In this document: in pieces, positions 1 through 6,194 of the stretch
How the letters are laid out: each line of letters starts with the position of its first letter
Numbering within the stretch: the stretch's first letter is position 1
Source of the DNA: JAWLCG01 sp041687295
Lineage (GTDB): Bacteria > Planctomycetota > Phycisphaerae > SM23-33 > FEN-1343
Assembly: GCA_041687295.1 (NCBI GenBank)
Contig: JAWLCG010000120.1
Location: forward strand, 1-12,256
Length of the DNA stretch: 12,256 nucleotides
Reading direction: 5' to 3'
Notes under the pieces: generated by a model
What the model was told of the DNA's origin: nothing
What the model saw: the letters and a program-made list of their open reading frames with translations, nothing else
Databases searched by the model: none
Program-made: the position numbers and the translations under genes

Positions 1-4
1 GAGC

Positions 5-33
5 TTCCGGTATACCGGATGGCCCGATACAAT
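5..33 (+). promoter_or_regulatory. weak candidate promoter upstream of the dUTPase-like gene
   Basis: TACAAT at 28-33 could be a -10 box. TTCCGG lies 17 bp upstream at 5-10 but matches the -35 consensus poorly. Two perfect 12-bp palindromes lie here: CCGGTATACCGG at 7-18 and AATGCGCGCATT at 31-42. The second overlaps the -10, so it could be an operator. The leader would be about 180 nt. The call rests on motif match only. Confidence 0.22.
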
Positions 34-80
34 GCGCGCATTCATTGGCCCCAAAAACGAATAATTGGGCAACAGGCCCG

Positions 81-99
81 GCAATCCGTGGGCTTGGGC
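81..99 (+). repeat. half copy of dispersed hairpin repeat C
   Basis: This 19-nt stretch matches 7499-7517 at 18 of 19 positions. There it forms the right arm of a perfect hairpin. Here the left arm is missing, so it looks like a decayed or truncated copy. A third relative is the hairpin at 4099-4115. The repeat sits in the otherwise empty spacer upstream of the dUTPase-like gene. Confidence 0.5.
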
Positions 100-222
100 A
101 GCAGACGCGTGGGCGGCGCACAGGGGCGATCGGCAGACGGTGCGGGTCGCCGTCTTGTGCCGGGCGGGGCCGTGGCGTACCATGGCCGCTCACCGAAGTC
201 GCCAACCCTCAAGGAGCCTGCC

Positions 223-699
223 ATGGACGAAACCCGGATCGAGTCGCTGGAGGACCTCTGGCCGTTGCAGGCGGCGCTGAACGCCCGGGCGGGCTTCGAC
301 ACCGAGGCGCTGGGCAAAGCCCTGGCCGCCGCCCAGCGCGACGGCGCCCTGCCGGAGGAGGGCGGCCTGCGCCTCGAGGTGGGCCGGGCGCTGAAGTGCT
401 ACGTCGACGCCCTGTCGGCCGAGTGCCACGAGCTGCAGGAGTGCCTCAGCTGGAAGCACTGGTACCGCGAGGCCAAGCAGGGCCGACAGCACGAGCTGCG
501 CGACCTGCAGAACGCCCGCGTCGAGGCCGTCGACATGCTGTTCTTCTGGATCAGCCTCTGCCAGCTGCTGGGGCTGGAGCCCGACGACGTCTACCGCCTC
601 TACGCGGCCAAGCTGGGCATCAACCACCGCCGCCAGGACGAGAACCGCACCCAGGCCGAGCACGCTGCCCATGAGCAGGAGAACCGGACGGTGGAGTAG
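223..699 (+). CDS. dUTPase-like all-alpha NTP pyrophosphohydrolase
   Basis: 158 residues. It resembles the dimeric, all-alpha dUTP diphosphatase family (MazG-related superfamily), whose members hydrolyse dUTP or related nucleotides to the monophosphate plus pyrophosphate with Mg2+. Visible motifs are E67-x-x-E70 followed by the aromatic stretch W77-K78-H79-W80, then E101-x-x-D104 in a hydrophobic helix (MLFFWISLCQLLGL), then a C-terminal YAAKLGINHRRQ segment (127-138). That last segment corresponds to the K-x-N-x-R-Q nucleotide-binding signature of this family. The frame is open further upstream, but ATG 223 is preceded by AAGGAG at 211-216 with ideal spacing, and the extra N-terminus looks like translated spacer. 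The last 20 residues are polar and probably disordered. The gene stands alone, convergent with the kinase. The substrate could be dUTP or another dNTP; the sequence does not decide. Confidence 0.8.
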   Translation: MDETRIESLEDLWPLQAALNARAGFDTEALGKALAAAQRDGALPEEGGLRLEVGRALKCYVDALSAECHELQECLSWKHWYREAKQGRQHELRDLQNARVEAVDMLFFWISLCQLLGLEPDDVYRLYAAKLGINHRRQDENRTQAEHAAHEQENRTVE

Positions 700-715
700 G
701 GGGGAGGGAGTAGCC

Positions 716-747
716 GGTTAATTGGTTAATTGGTAAATCGGTTAACT
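716..747 (+). repeat. four tandem 8-bp AT-rich units
   Basis: Four consecutive octamers can be read: GGTTAATT, GGTTAATT, GGTAAATC and GGTTAACT. The first two are identical and the others have one or two changes. The block is sharply AT-rich against the surrounding GC-rich DNA and lies 17 bp after the dUTPase-like stop codon. It could be a slippage-prone microsatellite; no function is evident. Confidence 0.8.
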
Positions 748-769
748 CGTTCAGCGGCGCGTCTTTCCA

Positions 770-786
770 GCCGGACTGCGTCCGGC
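770..786. repeat. perfect hairpin between convergent genes
   Basis: GCCGGAC and GTCCGGC form a perfect 7-bp stem around the 3-nt loop TGC. It lies between the convergent dUTPase-like gene and the kinase, so it could help end both transcripts, but no T-run follows on either strand. It may instead be another dispersed hairpin repeat like those in the other spacers. Confidence 0.5.
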
Positions 787-828
787 CTACCGGAGACCCA
801 GTAAACCCGGCCGGTCCATCCTCGCTCG

Positions 829-860
829 AAAATCCGCAATCCAAAATCAAAAATCGAATC
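829..860 (-). repeat. T-rich 3' element overlapping the kinase stop codon
   Basis: Read on the minus strand, the kinase stop codon begins a run of GATT/TTTT words that contains GATTGCGGATTTT. An equivalent block with GATTGCAGATTTTT follows the aldo/keto reductase stop (6236-6259). Both stops sit in the same local sequence, GGTGATTC. There is no stem, so this is not a classical intrinsic terminator. Confidence 0.5.
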
Positions 861-3498
861 ACCCCGTCCAGTCCAGTTCGACGGGGGCCGAGGCGGTCAC
901 GCGGGTTCGGCCGGGGCGGCTGGCGATGCGGAGGGTGCCCTGGAGCAGTTCGGCGCGGTCGCGCATGGAGCGCAGGCCGATGCCGCTGCTCTCGACGGCG
1001 TTGATGTCGAAGCCCTGGCCGTTGTCCTCCACCTGCAGGACCACGCGTCCTCGCTGATGGTTGAGGCGGATGGCGATCCGGCTGGCCTGGCCGTGGCGGA
1101 GGGCGTTCTGGACGGCCTCCTGGGCGATACGGAACAGCTCGATCTCGAACTCGGCGGGCAGGCGGGCGCTCTGGAAGGGCGAGGGCGCCTGCACGCGCAG
1201 CTCGGCGGGGCCGGACTCGAGGCTGCGGGCCAGCCCGCGCAGCGCCGCCACCAGCCCCAGCGACTCCAGGGCGGGCGGGTAGAGCCCCTGGCTGATGGTG
1301 CGGACCTCGCTGATCAGCTCGGTGGTCTGCTTGGAGGCGTGGACCAGCAGGTCGCGCTGGGCGTCGGGCAGGTCGGCCCCGGCCGACTGCAGCAGCGACT
1401 GCAGGTCCATCTGCAGGACGGCGAGGCCCTGGTTGACCGAGTCGTGCAGTTCGCCGGCGAGCCGCCGCCGCTCCTCGTCCCGCGCCGACAGCAGCCGACG
1501 GTGGGCTGAGCGCAGGGCCTCATCGGCCTCGCGCCGCTGGGTGATGTCGCGGACGTTGCCCACCACGCCGACCAGCTGGCCGAGCTCGTCGTAGACGGGC
1601 ACATGGCTGTCGCTGTACCAGCGGTACTGCCCGTTGCGGTGGCCGAAGCGGTACTCCAGCGTCAGCAGCCTGCCGTCGCGGCCAAAGCCCTGGCGGATCT
1701 GCTCGGCCTGCTTCCAGATGGCTGGGCGATCCTCCGGATGCACCTGCTGGACGGCCCAGTCGAAGCCCAGCCCCAGCGTCTGCTCGACCGGCAGGCCCGT
1801 CATGCCCTGGACCGACGGGCTGATGTAGTCGAACCGCCCGGTGGCGAGGTCGAGTTGGTAGATGACGTCGCGCGAGCTCTCGAGCACCGTGCGGAAGCGC
1901 TGCTCGCTCTGGGCCAAGGCCTCGCGGGCCCTCCTCTGCTCGGTGATGTCGCGGATGTTGCCCACGCTGGCCACGGGCCGACCCTCGGCGTCGCGGACGA
2001 TCGTGTAGCTGTTGCTCATCCAGCGGTACTCGCCGTCGCCGTTGAGGAAGCGGTACTCGGAGGTATGGCTGGCCTCGGGGTCGGCGGGCGAGCCCTGGAG
2101 TCGCTGGAAGGTGGCGGCCACCGCGGCCTGGTCGTCGGGGTGGATGCGGTCGAGCAGTTCCTGCCAGCTCCAGCCCTCCAGCTCGGCCCCGCTGAGACGC
2201 GTCACGTTCTGGATCGACGGGCTGACGTACTCGAACTGCCCCGTCACCAGGCTGAAGCGGTAGATCACGTCGCGCGACGCGTCGAGCACCAGCCGCAGGC
2301 GCCGCTCGCTCTCGGCCAGGACCTGCTCGGCCCGTTTGCGCTCGGTGATGTCGCGCAGGATCACCAGCACGCGAGGCTCGCCGGCGACCTCAACGGGGGT
2401 GGCCCGGCTCTCGACGTCGATGGGCCGGCCCTGGCGGTCGATCGCGACGGTCTCGGTCCAGACGCTCTGGCCCGCCTGCAGGGCGGCCAGGTGACGCTCG
2501 ATGGCCTGCTGCTGGTCAGGGTGGATCAGCTCCCGCACGGGTTTGCCGGCCATCTCTTGGCGACTGAAGCCGTGCAGCCGGGCCGAGCGGGCGTTCACCT
2601 CCAACAGGACCCCCTCGGGCGTCATCAGGCCCATCGGGTCGCCGGCGGCCTCGAACAGGGCCCGGTACTGCGCCTCGCTGCGACGGAGGGCGTCCAGCAT
2701 CCGCCGCCGCTCGCTGATGTCGCGGACCACCGCCAGCACGCGGTCGCGGCCCTGCACGCGAATGGGCGTGGCATGCAGTTCCACGTCGATTAACGTGCCG
2801 TCGGCCCGGCGGTCCCGCGATTCGGTCGCGAACGGCTCGCCGGCCTGCAGCTTCTGCAGGTACTGGTCGAACAGCGCCCGACAGTCGGGGTGGGCCCAGT
2901 CGGCGGGGCTTCGCCCGATGAGATCCTCCCGGCCGTAGCCGTACATCCGAGCGGCCTGCTCATTGGCCTGGAGGATCGTGCCCTGGAGGTCCAGGATGAA
3001 CATGGCGTCGCTGGCGCCGTCGAACAGCGTGCGGTAGAGCACCTCGCTGTCGCGCACGGCCTGCTCGGCCTGGCGGGCGGCCGTCATGTCCTCCATGAGG
3101 GTCACGATCCGGTCGATCCGGCCATCGCCGCCGAGCACCGGGATCAGCCGCGTCCGCACCCACACGGGCTGATCGGGCAGGGACGGGTCGTAGTCGCGGA
3201 TGTTGTACCACACGTCCGGCAGGACCACCGGCTCGCCCTGGCGGACGCGGGCGACGGCCTCGGTCAGCCCCTGCTCGGCCAGGACCGGGTCGGTGAACAG
3301 GCAGTACTCCGGCGGCGGCTGCTGGCCGAAGAGCCGGGCCACCGCGCCGTTGGTCCGCAGGGGGTGGCCCTGGGCGTCGACGACGCTGACGGCCAGCTCC
3401 TCCTGGTTCAGCAGGGCCTCCAGGACCGCCTGCTGGCGCGCCAGAGCGGCCAGGGTCGAGCGACGACTCGCCTTGCTGGGTAGAGGATCCGAACTCAC
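859..3498 (-). CDS. multi-PAS sensor histidine kinase, NarL/DesK-type core
   Basis: 879 residues with no transmembrane segment or signal peptide, so probably a soluble cytoplasmic sensor. Five PAS/PAC units can be traced at about 20-145, 150-265, 272-388, 394-524 and 528-658. Most end in the PAC-like linker R-D-I-(S/T)-E/Q-R; the last two are close duplicates (SPSIQ, SPSVQ). A HisKA_3 domain follows (669-740) with the phospho-acceptor H685 in ELHDSVNQGL. The HATPase domain (780-875) has the N-box N798 in AQEAVQNALRHG, D825-N-G-Q-G in G1, and G839-I-G-L in G2. All catalytic motifs are present, so it should autophosphorylate and pass phosphate to a NarL-type regulator; none is encoded here. The frame stays open to 3786 across the divergent yjbQ gene. 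GTG 3498 was chosen because GAAAGG lies 6-7 nt upstream and avoids that overlap. ATG 3597 is a less likely alternative. The ligand is unknown. Confidence 0.9.
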   Translation of the reverse strand: MSSDPLPSKASRRSTLAALARQQAVLEALLNQEELAVSVVDAQGHPLRTNGAVARLFGQQPPPEYCLFTDPVLAEQGLTEAVARVRQGEPVVLPDVWYNIRDYDPSLPDQPVWVRTRLIPVLGGDGRIDRIVTLMEDMTAARQAEQAVRDSEVLYRTLFDGASDAMFILDLQGTILQANEQAARMYGYGREDLIGRSPADWAHPDCRALFDQYLQKLQAGEPFATESRDRRADGTLIDVELHATPIRVQGRDRVLAVVRDISERRRMLDALRRSEAQYRALFEAAGDPMGLMTPEGVLLEVNARSARLHGFSRQEMAGKPVRELIHPDQQQAIERHLAALQAGQSVWTETVAIDRQGRPIDVESRATPVEVAGEPRVLVILRDITERKRAEQVLAESERRLRLVLDASRDVIYRFSLVTGQFEYVSPSIQNVTRLSGAELEGWSWQELLDRIHPDDQAAVAATFQRLQGSPADPEASHTSEYRFLNGDGEYRWMSNSYTIVRDAEGRPVASVGNIRDITEQRRAREALAQSEQRFRTVLESSRDVIYQLDLATGRFDYISPSVQGMTGLPVEQTLGLGFDWAVQQVHPEDRPAIWKQAEQIRQGFGRDGRLLTLEYRFGHRNGQYRWYSDSHVPVYDELGQLVGVVGNVRDITQRREADEALRSAHRRLLSARDEERRRLAGELHDSVNQGLAVLQMDLQSLLQSAGADLPDAQRDLLVHASKQTTELISEVRTISQGLYPPALESLGLVAALRGLARSLESGPAELRVQAPSPFQSARLPAEFEIELFRIAQEAVQNALRHGQASRIAIRLNHQRGRVVLQVEDNGQGFDINAVESSGIGLRSMRDRAELLQGTLRIASRPGRTRVTASAPVELDWTG

Positions 3499-3583
3499 AG
3501 CGACCTTTCGGCAGACAGGGGCGGACAACCCATGAGGGGCCGCCGGTGGCGCAGGCCGGCTGACTTCACCGGCGCGCCCCGCT

Positions 3584-3591
3584 ACTATACT
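3584..3591. promoter_or_regulatory. overlapping divergent -10 elements, kinase / yjbQ
   Basis: The octamer ACTATACT reads TATACT on the plus strand (3586-3591) and TATAGT on the minus strand (3589-3584), giving a possible -10 box in each direction. Neither side has a convincing -35: the plus strand has CTGACT at 3560-3565, 20 bp upstream. The plus-strand -10 ends only 4 bp before the yjbQ ATG, which would give a leaderless mRNA. The minus-strand box would give the kinase a leader of about 80 nt. Confidence 0.45.
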
Positions 3592-3595
3592 CGAC

Positions 3596-4006
3596 ATGAA
3601 ACGCCAAACGATTGAGATTTCTCTCCGCACCGCCGGCCGGGACCAGATGCTCGACATCACCGCCGCCGTCGCCGACGCCGTCCGCCGCAGCGGAATCACC
3701 GAGGGCACGGCCATCGTCCACGTACCCCACACCACCGCCGGCGTCACCGTCAACGAGAACGCTGACCCCGACGTCGTCCACGACATGCTGGCCGCCCTGG
3801 ACCAGGCCGTGCCGTGGCGCCAGGGGTTCTACCGCCACGGCGAGGGCAACTCCGCCGCCCACGTCAAGAGCTCGCTGGTCGGCTGCAGCCAGACGCTCCT
3901 GGTCGCCGACGGCCAGCTGGTCCTGGGCACCTGGCAGGGGGTCTACTTCTGCGAGTTCGACGGCCCCCGCACCCGCAAGGCCCTCATCCGCGTCACCGGC
4001 GAGTAA
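3596..4006 (+). CDS. yjbQ: YjbQ/UPF0047 family protein
   Basis: 136 residues, the usual full length for the family often named 'secondary thiamine-phosphate synthase enzyme'. Members can weakly replace ThiE in E. coli, but their natural role is unsettled. The family signatures are all present: P44-H45-T46-T47-A48, then N53-E-N-A-D-P-D59 with D63, then Y79-R-H81-x-E83-G-N85 and H89-x-K91, then G111-T-W-Q-G115 and F121-D-G-P-R125. The conserved His and acidic residues are thought to form the metal or phosphate site. The start at ATG 3596 fits the family N-terminus (MKRQTIEISL). There is no Shine-Dalgarno sequence, and a -10-like TATACT ends 4 bp before it, so translation may be leaderless. No thiamine genes are nearby. 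It is divergent from the kinase. Confidence 0.9.
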   Translation: MKRQTIEISLRTAGRDQMLDITAAVADAVRRSGITEGTAIVHVPHTTAGVTVNENADPDVVHDMLAALDQAVPWRQGFYRHGEGNSAAHVKSSLVGCSQTLLVADGQLVLGTWQGVYFCEFDGPRTRKALIRVTGE

Positions 4007-4026
4007 AACTGGGCACCGCGCGTAGG

Positions 4027-4089
4027 GCGAGCAACTCCGTTGCTCGCGCAACCCCCGCCCAAGGCGCCGCCCCGGGCGCGAGGCGCCTT
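4027..4089. terminator. two hairpins after yjbQ, possible bidirectional terminator region
   Basis: A perfect 8-bp stem (GCGAGCAA / TTGCTCGC, 4027-4034 with 4040-4047) lies about 20 nt after the yjbQ stop. A second perfect 8-bp stem follows (AAGGCGCC / GGCGCCTT, 4061-4068 with 4082-4089). Neither has a T-tract. They separate the convergent yjbQ and zinc-ribbon genes, so a role in ending transcripts is plausible but unproven. Confidence 0.4.
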
Positions 4090-4098
4090 CTCCAAGCC

Positions 4099-4115
4099 CA
4101 CGGATGCAATCCGTG
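4099..4115. repeat. dispersed hairpin repeat C, copy
   Basis: CACGGAT and ATCCGTG form a 7-bp stem around the loop GCA. The flank CCAAGCCCAC is shared, in reverse orientation, with the hairpin at 7488-7511, and the right arm resembles 81-99. It is one of at least three related copies in the window. Confidence 0.5.
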
Positions 4116-4170
4116 AGGGTCTCGGAGGGGGCATCCCTGCGGGACCCACGCAGCCCCGTACTCCAACCGC

Positions 4171-4198
4171 TGCCGGGCCTCGCTGCGCTCGACCCGGC
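4171..4198. repeat. hairpin repeat, inverted partner of 7341-7361
   Basis: Positions 4171-4191 are the exact reverse complement of 7341-7361, 21 nt without mismatch. Here the element also closes into a hairpin, GCCGGG (4172-4177) with CCCGGC (4193-4198). It ends exactly at the stop codon of the minus-strand zinc-ribbon gene, so it could also act as that operon's 3' hairpin. Confidence 0.6.
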
Positions 4199-4948
4199 CT
4201 ACGGTGCCCGCGGCGGTGTCTTGCCGTCCCGGTGCCACAGGAACGCCAGCGCTGCCCGCGCCCGCGGCGGCAGCAGCACGCGGATGAGCCCCCGCGCCAC
4301 CGGCCGACCGATCCACACGCCGACCACGCCACCGAGGACCTCCAGCCCGGCCGTCAGGAACGCGACGGGCAGGCTCGCCCGGTGCTCCCAGGGCCACTGC
4401 GCCGGCGAACCGTACCGGTCCCAGTGAAGCCCCATCGCCAGGGCCAGTGCTCCGGCCGGCAGAAGAACCGCCGCCAACACGTGCCACAGCTTCCGCCAAT
4501 GGAAGACGCTGCTGGCCAGCAGGACCCCCCACGCCAGCGGCACCAGCGCCGCCGCGACCAGCATTTCCCTCGCCTCCTCCAGCACCTCCGCATCGCCCAG
4601 CCGATTCCGATAGCTGTACTGGGCGTCCCACCATGTCTCCATGACGATGGCCCAGTCGGCAAAGAACATGCCGACGATCCCCCCCAGCAGCACCGCCAGC
4701 CACAGCAGCAGCAGGCCCATGTTGAGGCGCCGTCGCCAAGGCGCCCGCCCGGCGATGTTGGCGTTGGCGGCCGAGATCGCCCCACAGCCCGCGCAGCGGA
4801 CCACCCAGGGGCCCTGCTCGCCGCTGCGGTAGACGGGCTGAAGGTAGAGGCTCGCCCCGCAGGCCTCGCAGAAGCACTCGCTTTGGACCCGCGCCAGTGG
4901 TCGGGCGTCGGGCGGGGCCTCGGCGGTCGTGGTGACTGATTCGCCCAT
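4199..4948 (-). CDS. zinc-ribbon membrane protein, second of a tandem paralogous pair
   Basis: 249 residues of unknown function. The N-terminus has a zinc ribbon with C27-x-x-C30 and C52-x-x-C55 (CFCEACG ... VRCAGCGA). About four hydrophobic segments follow near 77-96, 129-147, 156-174 and 194-214. The C-terminal motif is G-R-P-x-A-R-x-L-I-R-V-L-L-P, then a short basic tail. The protein is probably an inner-membrane protein with a cytoplasmic metal-binding head. It is clearly paralogous to the preceding gene in the zinc ribbon and in the C-terminal R-P-x-x-R-x-x-(I/V)-R-x-L-L-P stretch. ATG 4948 has AGGAG 6 nt upstream; a GTG three bases earlier is too close to it. The gap to the upstream gene is 10 nt and the upstream TAG overlaps this ribosome-binding site, so the two are co-transcribed and probably translationally coupled. 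Confidence 0.72.
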   Translation of the reverse strand: MGESVTTTAEAPPDARPLARVQSECFCEACGASLYLQPVYRSGEQGPWVVRCAGCGAISAANANIAGRAPWRRRLNMGLLLLWLAVLLGGIVGMFFADWAIVMETWWDAQYSYRNRLGDAEVLEEAREMLVAAALVPLAWGVLLASSVFHWRKLWHVLAAVLLPAGALALAMGLHWDRYGSPAQWPWEHRASLPVAFLTAGLEVLGGVVGVWIGRPVARGLIRVLLPPRARAALAFLWHRDGKTPPRAP

Positions 4949-4957
4949 CACTCTCTC

Positions 4958-5701
4958 CTACCATCGTCCCAGGGGCACGAGTTGGCCGTCGATCTGCCAG
5001 AGCGGCTCGAAGGCCAGCCGGGCCGCGTTGGGCAGCAGGGCCCGGACGATCGCCCGGCCCATGGGTCGGCAGACCAGCGCCCCGCCGGCCGCCGCCAGCA
5101 CCTGCACGCCCGTCCAGCCCAGCACCAGACCCAGCACGCCCTGGCCGGCCGACCAGCGGAACATCGGCGTCTGCATCGTCAGCAGGGCGCCCAGCACCGG
5201 CGGCAGGATGGCGGCGGCCACCCGCAACGGCCAGGGCCGGCGGTACACCCACAGTCCCATCACCACGGCCAGCACGAACGTGAGCCCCACGAACACCCAA
5301 CCCTCCGGGCCCAGCATCGCCTCCAGCGTGGCCGACCCGTCCAGCACCACCGAGCGGACCATCCCCCGGCCCCGCATCGGCGCCCACTGGTAATCGAGCT
5401 TCACCAGCACGATCAGGGCCAGCACGCCCAGGTTGGCCGTCATCAGCCCCACCAGCAGGCCCAGGAAGGTCCAGCCCAGCCCCAGGCCGAAGGTCAGTCT
5501 CGGCCGGTGCGGGTCGCCTTCGCCCAGGTGGTTGACGGGGGTGACCGTGGCGCACTCGGGGCACCGCACGGTCCAGAGGCCCGTGGGCGCGTGACGCAAC
5601 ACGTTCTGCCCCCGCAGGATGTAGCCGCACTGCGGGCAGACCCGCTCGGTCTGCACCTGGCGGAGCGTCTCGGCGGTTGCGTTCCGGACGGCGTCGGCCA
5701 T
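4958..5701 (-). CDS. zinc-ribbon membrane protein, first of a tandem paralogous pair
   Basis: 247 residues of unknown function. The N-terminal zinc ribbon has C22-x-x-C25 (CPQCGYILRG) and C47-x-x-C50 (VRCPECATVTP). Hydrophobic segments follow at about 72-100 (long, could be one or two passes), 135-152, 160-178 and 188-210. The C-terminus has C-R-P-M-G-R-A-I-V-R-A-L-L-P and a short soluble tail ending in PLGRW. The CPxCGY...L.G style of ribbon is common in planctomycete membrane proteins (family knowledge); no specific role is known to me. ATG 5701 is chosen because AAGGGG lies 7 nt upstream and the zinc ribbon begins soon after. The open frame to 5845 has no such signal and runs through a degenerate repeat. 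The two proteins could form a heteromeric membrane complex; this is inference from pairing alone. Confidence 0.72.
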   Translation of the reverse strand: MADAVRNATAETLRQVQTERVCPQCGYILRGQNVLRHAPTGLWTVRCPECATVTPVNHLGEGDPHRPRLTFGLGLGWTFLGLLVGLMTANLGVLALIVLVKLDYQWAPMRGRGMVRSVVLDGSATLEAMLGPEGWVFVGLTFVLAVVMGLWVYRRPWPLRVAAAILPPVLGALLTMQTPMFRWSAGQGVLGLVLGWTGVQVLAAAGGALVCRPMGRAIVRALLPNAARLAFEPLWQIDGQLVPLGRW

Positions 5702-5726
5702 GCAACGACCCCTTTCGCTGGGGCCG

Positions 5727-5732
5727 ATTCTA
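5727..5732 (-). promoter_or_regulatory. candidate -10 for the zinc-ribbon membrane operon
   Basis: TAGAAT on the minus strand lies 25 bp upstream of ATG 5701, which would give a short leader carrying AAGGGG. No good -35 is seen at 16-18 bp spacing (the best is TTTCGT). The call rests on position and the -10 match only. Confidence 0.35.
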
Positions 5733-5750
5733 CCGCCAGGCCCGCGCAAA

Positions 5751-5793
5751 CGAAAGCGGCGGCCGGCCCCGGGGGGGACGCCGCCTCCAAAGA
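5751..5793. repeat. degenerate copy of dispersed repeat B
   Basis: The left part CGAAAGCGGCGG and the right part CGCCGCCTCCAAAG match the two arms of repeat B (compare 6143-6178) but are separated by a longer C/G-rich loop. It lies just upstream of the zinc-ribbon operon start. The assignment is by eye and less certain than for the other copies. Confidence 0.4.
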
Positions 5794-5920
5794 GTGGCCC
5801 GCTTGCCTCGATCTCCACAAACACCCCGGAGCCCATAGCCAGCAACCCAGGCAGTCTTCAACTCATAACTAAATATACATGCTATACTTACATCTATTTG
5901 AAAAAACGATACCCGACGTA

Positions 5921-5949
5921 TTGACAGATTCTGCGATCCGTGGTACAGT
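5921..5949 (+). promoter_or_regulatory. strong orphan sigma70-type promoter
   Basis: A perfect -35 TTGACA (5921-5926) is followed after exactly 17 bp by TACAGT (5944-5949, 4 of 6 to consensus). Transcription should start near 5956. It is the best promoter match in the window and lies in an AT-rich island, yet no plus-strand gene lies downstream before the minus-strand reductase. Three GATC words (5935, 5955, 5964) surround it. Confidence 0.65.
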
Positions 5950-5955
5950 ATATAG

Positions 5956-5994
5956 ATCATGCAGATCGGTGCGGGCCGCGAAAGCGGCCTTTTT
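5956..5994 (+). ncRNA. putative ~39-nt transcript from the orphan promoter
   Basis: If the promoter at 5921-5949 fires near 5956, the RNA would end at the intrinsic terminator 5974-5994. Only about 18 nt precede the hairpin, including a possible small GATC-GATC stem. It matches no RNA family I recognise. It could be a tiny regulatory RNA, an aborted leader, or the relic of a gene lost by deletion between promoter and terminator. Confidence 0.35.
5974..5994 (+). terminator. intrinsic terminator with GAAA tetraloop
   Basis: GGCCGC (5974-5979) and GCGGCC (5984-5989) form a perfect stem around the tetraloop GAAA, followed directly by five T residues (5990-5994). This is a textbook rho-independent terminator on the plus strand. 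The only plausible transcript reaching it starts at the promoter 25 bp upstream. Confidence 0.75.
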
Positions 5995-6008
5995 CATGCG
6001 CCCATGGC

Positions 6009-6044
6009 CCCCGGGTGCCGTGGCTACGGTGTCTGTAGCCACGT
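6009..6044 (+). repeat. dispersed hairpin repeat A, copy 1
   Basis: CGTGGCTAC (6019-6027) and GTAGCCACG (6035-6043) form a perfect 9-bp stem with a 7-nt loop, preceded by CCCGGGTGC. The same element occurs in inverse orientation at 8852-8885, with matching flank and stem and a few loop differences. Conservation of the flank as well as the stem shows common origin. Confidence 0.75.
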
Positions 6045-6089
6045 CTTCTCCCCTCCCCCCAACCTCATGCCGCCCAGAGGCGGTCCACG

Positions 6090-6178
6090 CCTTTGGAGTG
6101 CGGCGAAGAATTCGTCGCTTTGGCTGGACTTGCGCCGGGCCGAGCCAAAGCGGCGACTCTGCCGCCGCACTCCAAAGG
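6090..6178. repeat. large inverted pair of dispersed repeat B
   Basis: A 36-nt left arm (6090-6125) and a 36-nt right arm (6143-6178) are reverse complements at 30 of 36 positions, with a 17-nt loop. Each arm is itself a repeat B unit with the shape TTTGGAGTGCGGCG ... CGCTTTGGCT. A single unit lies at 7599-7633 and a degenerate one at 5751-5793. Mismatches cluster in the middle of the arms, at the loop of the single-unit hairpin. Confidence 0.75.
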
Positions 6179-6194
6179 GGCTTTGCGCATAAGC

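Noticed and set aside
19..222. N-terminal extension of the dUTPase-like protein
   Set aside because: The extra residues include a translated piece of repeat C and are basic and low-complexity; AAGGAG fixes ATG 223.
1603..2793. 396-codon open frame opposite the histidine kinase
   Set aside because: It lies wholly antisense to well-conserved PAS domains, is a low-complexity Ala/Gly/Leu/Val translation typical of a shadow frame in GC-rich DNA, and has no ribosome-binding site.
3499..3786. N-terminal extension of the kinase to ATG 3786
   Set aside because: It would cover the yjbQ start and about half of its coding region, has no domain, and GTG 3498 has a good ribosome-binding site.
4027..4198. 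Cluster of short palindromic repeats considered as a CRISPR array
   Set aside because: The hairpins differ from each other, the spacing is irregular, there are no unique spacers of constant length, and no cas genes are nearby.
3993..5705. 570-codon minus-strand frame across the zinc-ribbon genes
   Set aside because: It is a Gly/Ala/Arg/Pro-rich shadow that overlaps two genes with clear Cys motifs, ribosome-binding sites and membrane segments.
5850..5960. AT-rich island considered as a mobile-element scar or attachment site
   Set aside because: No integrase, terminal repeat pair, target duplication or tRNA gene is visible; it is reported only as promoter DNA.
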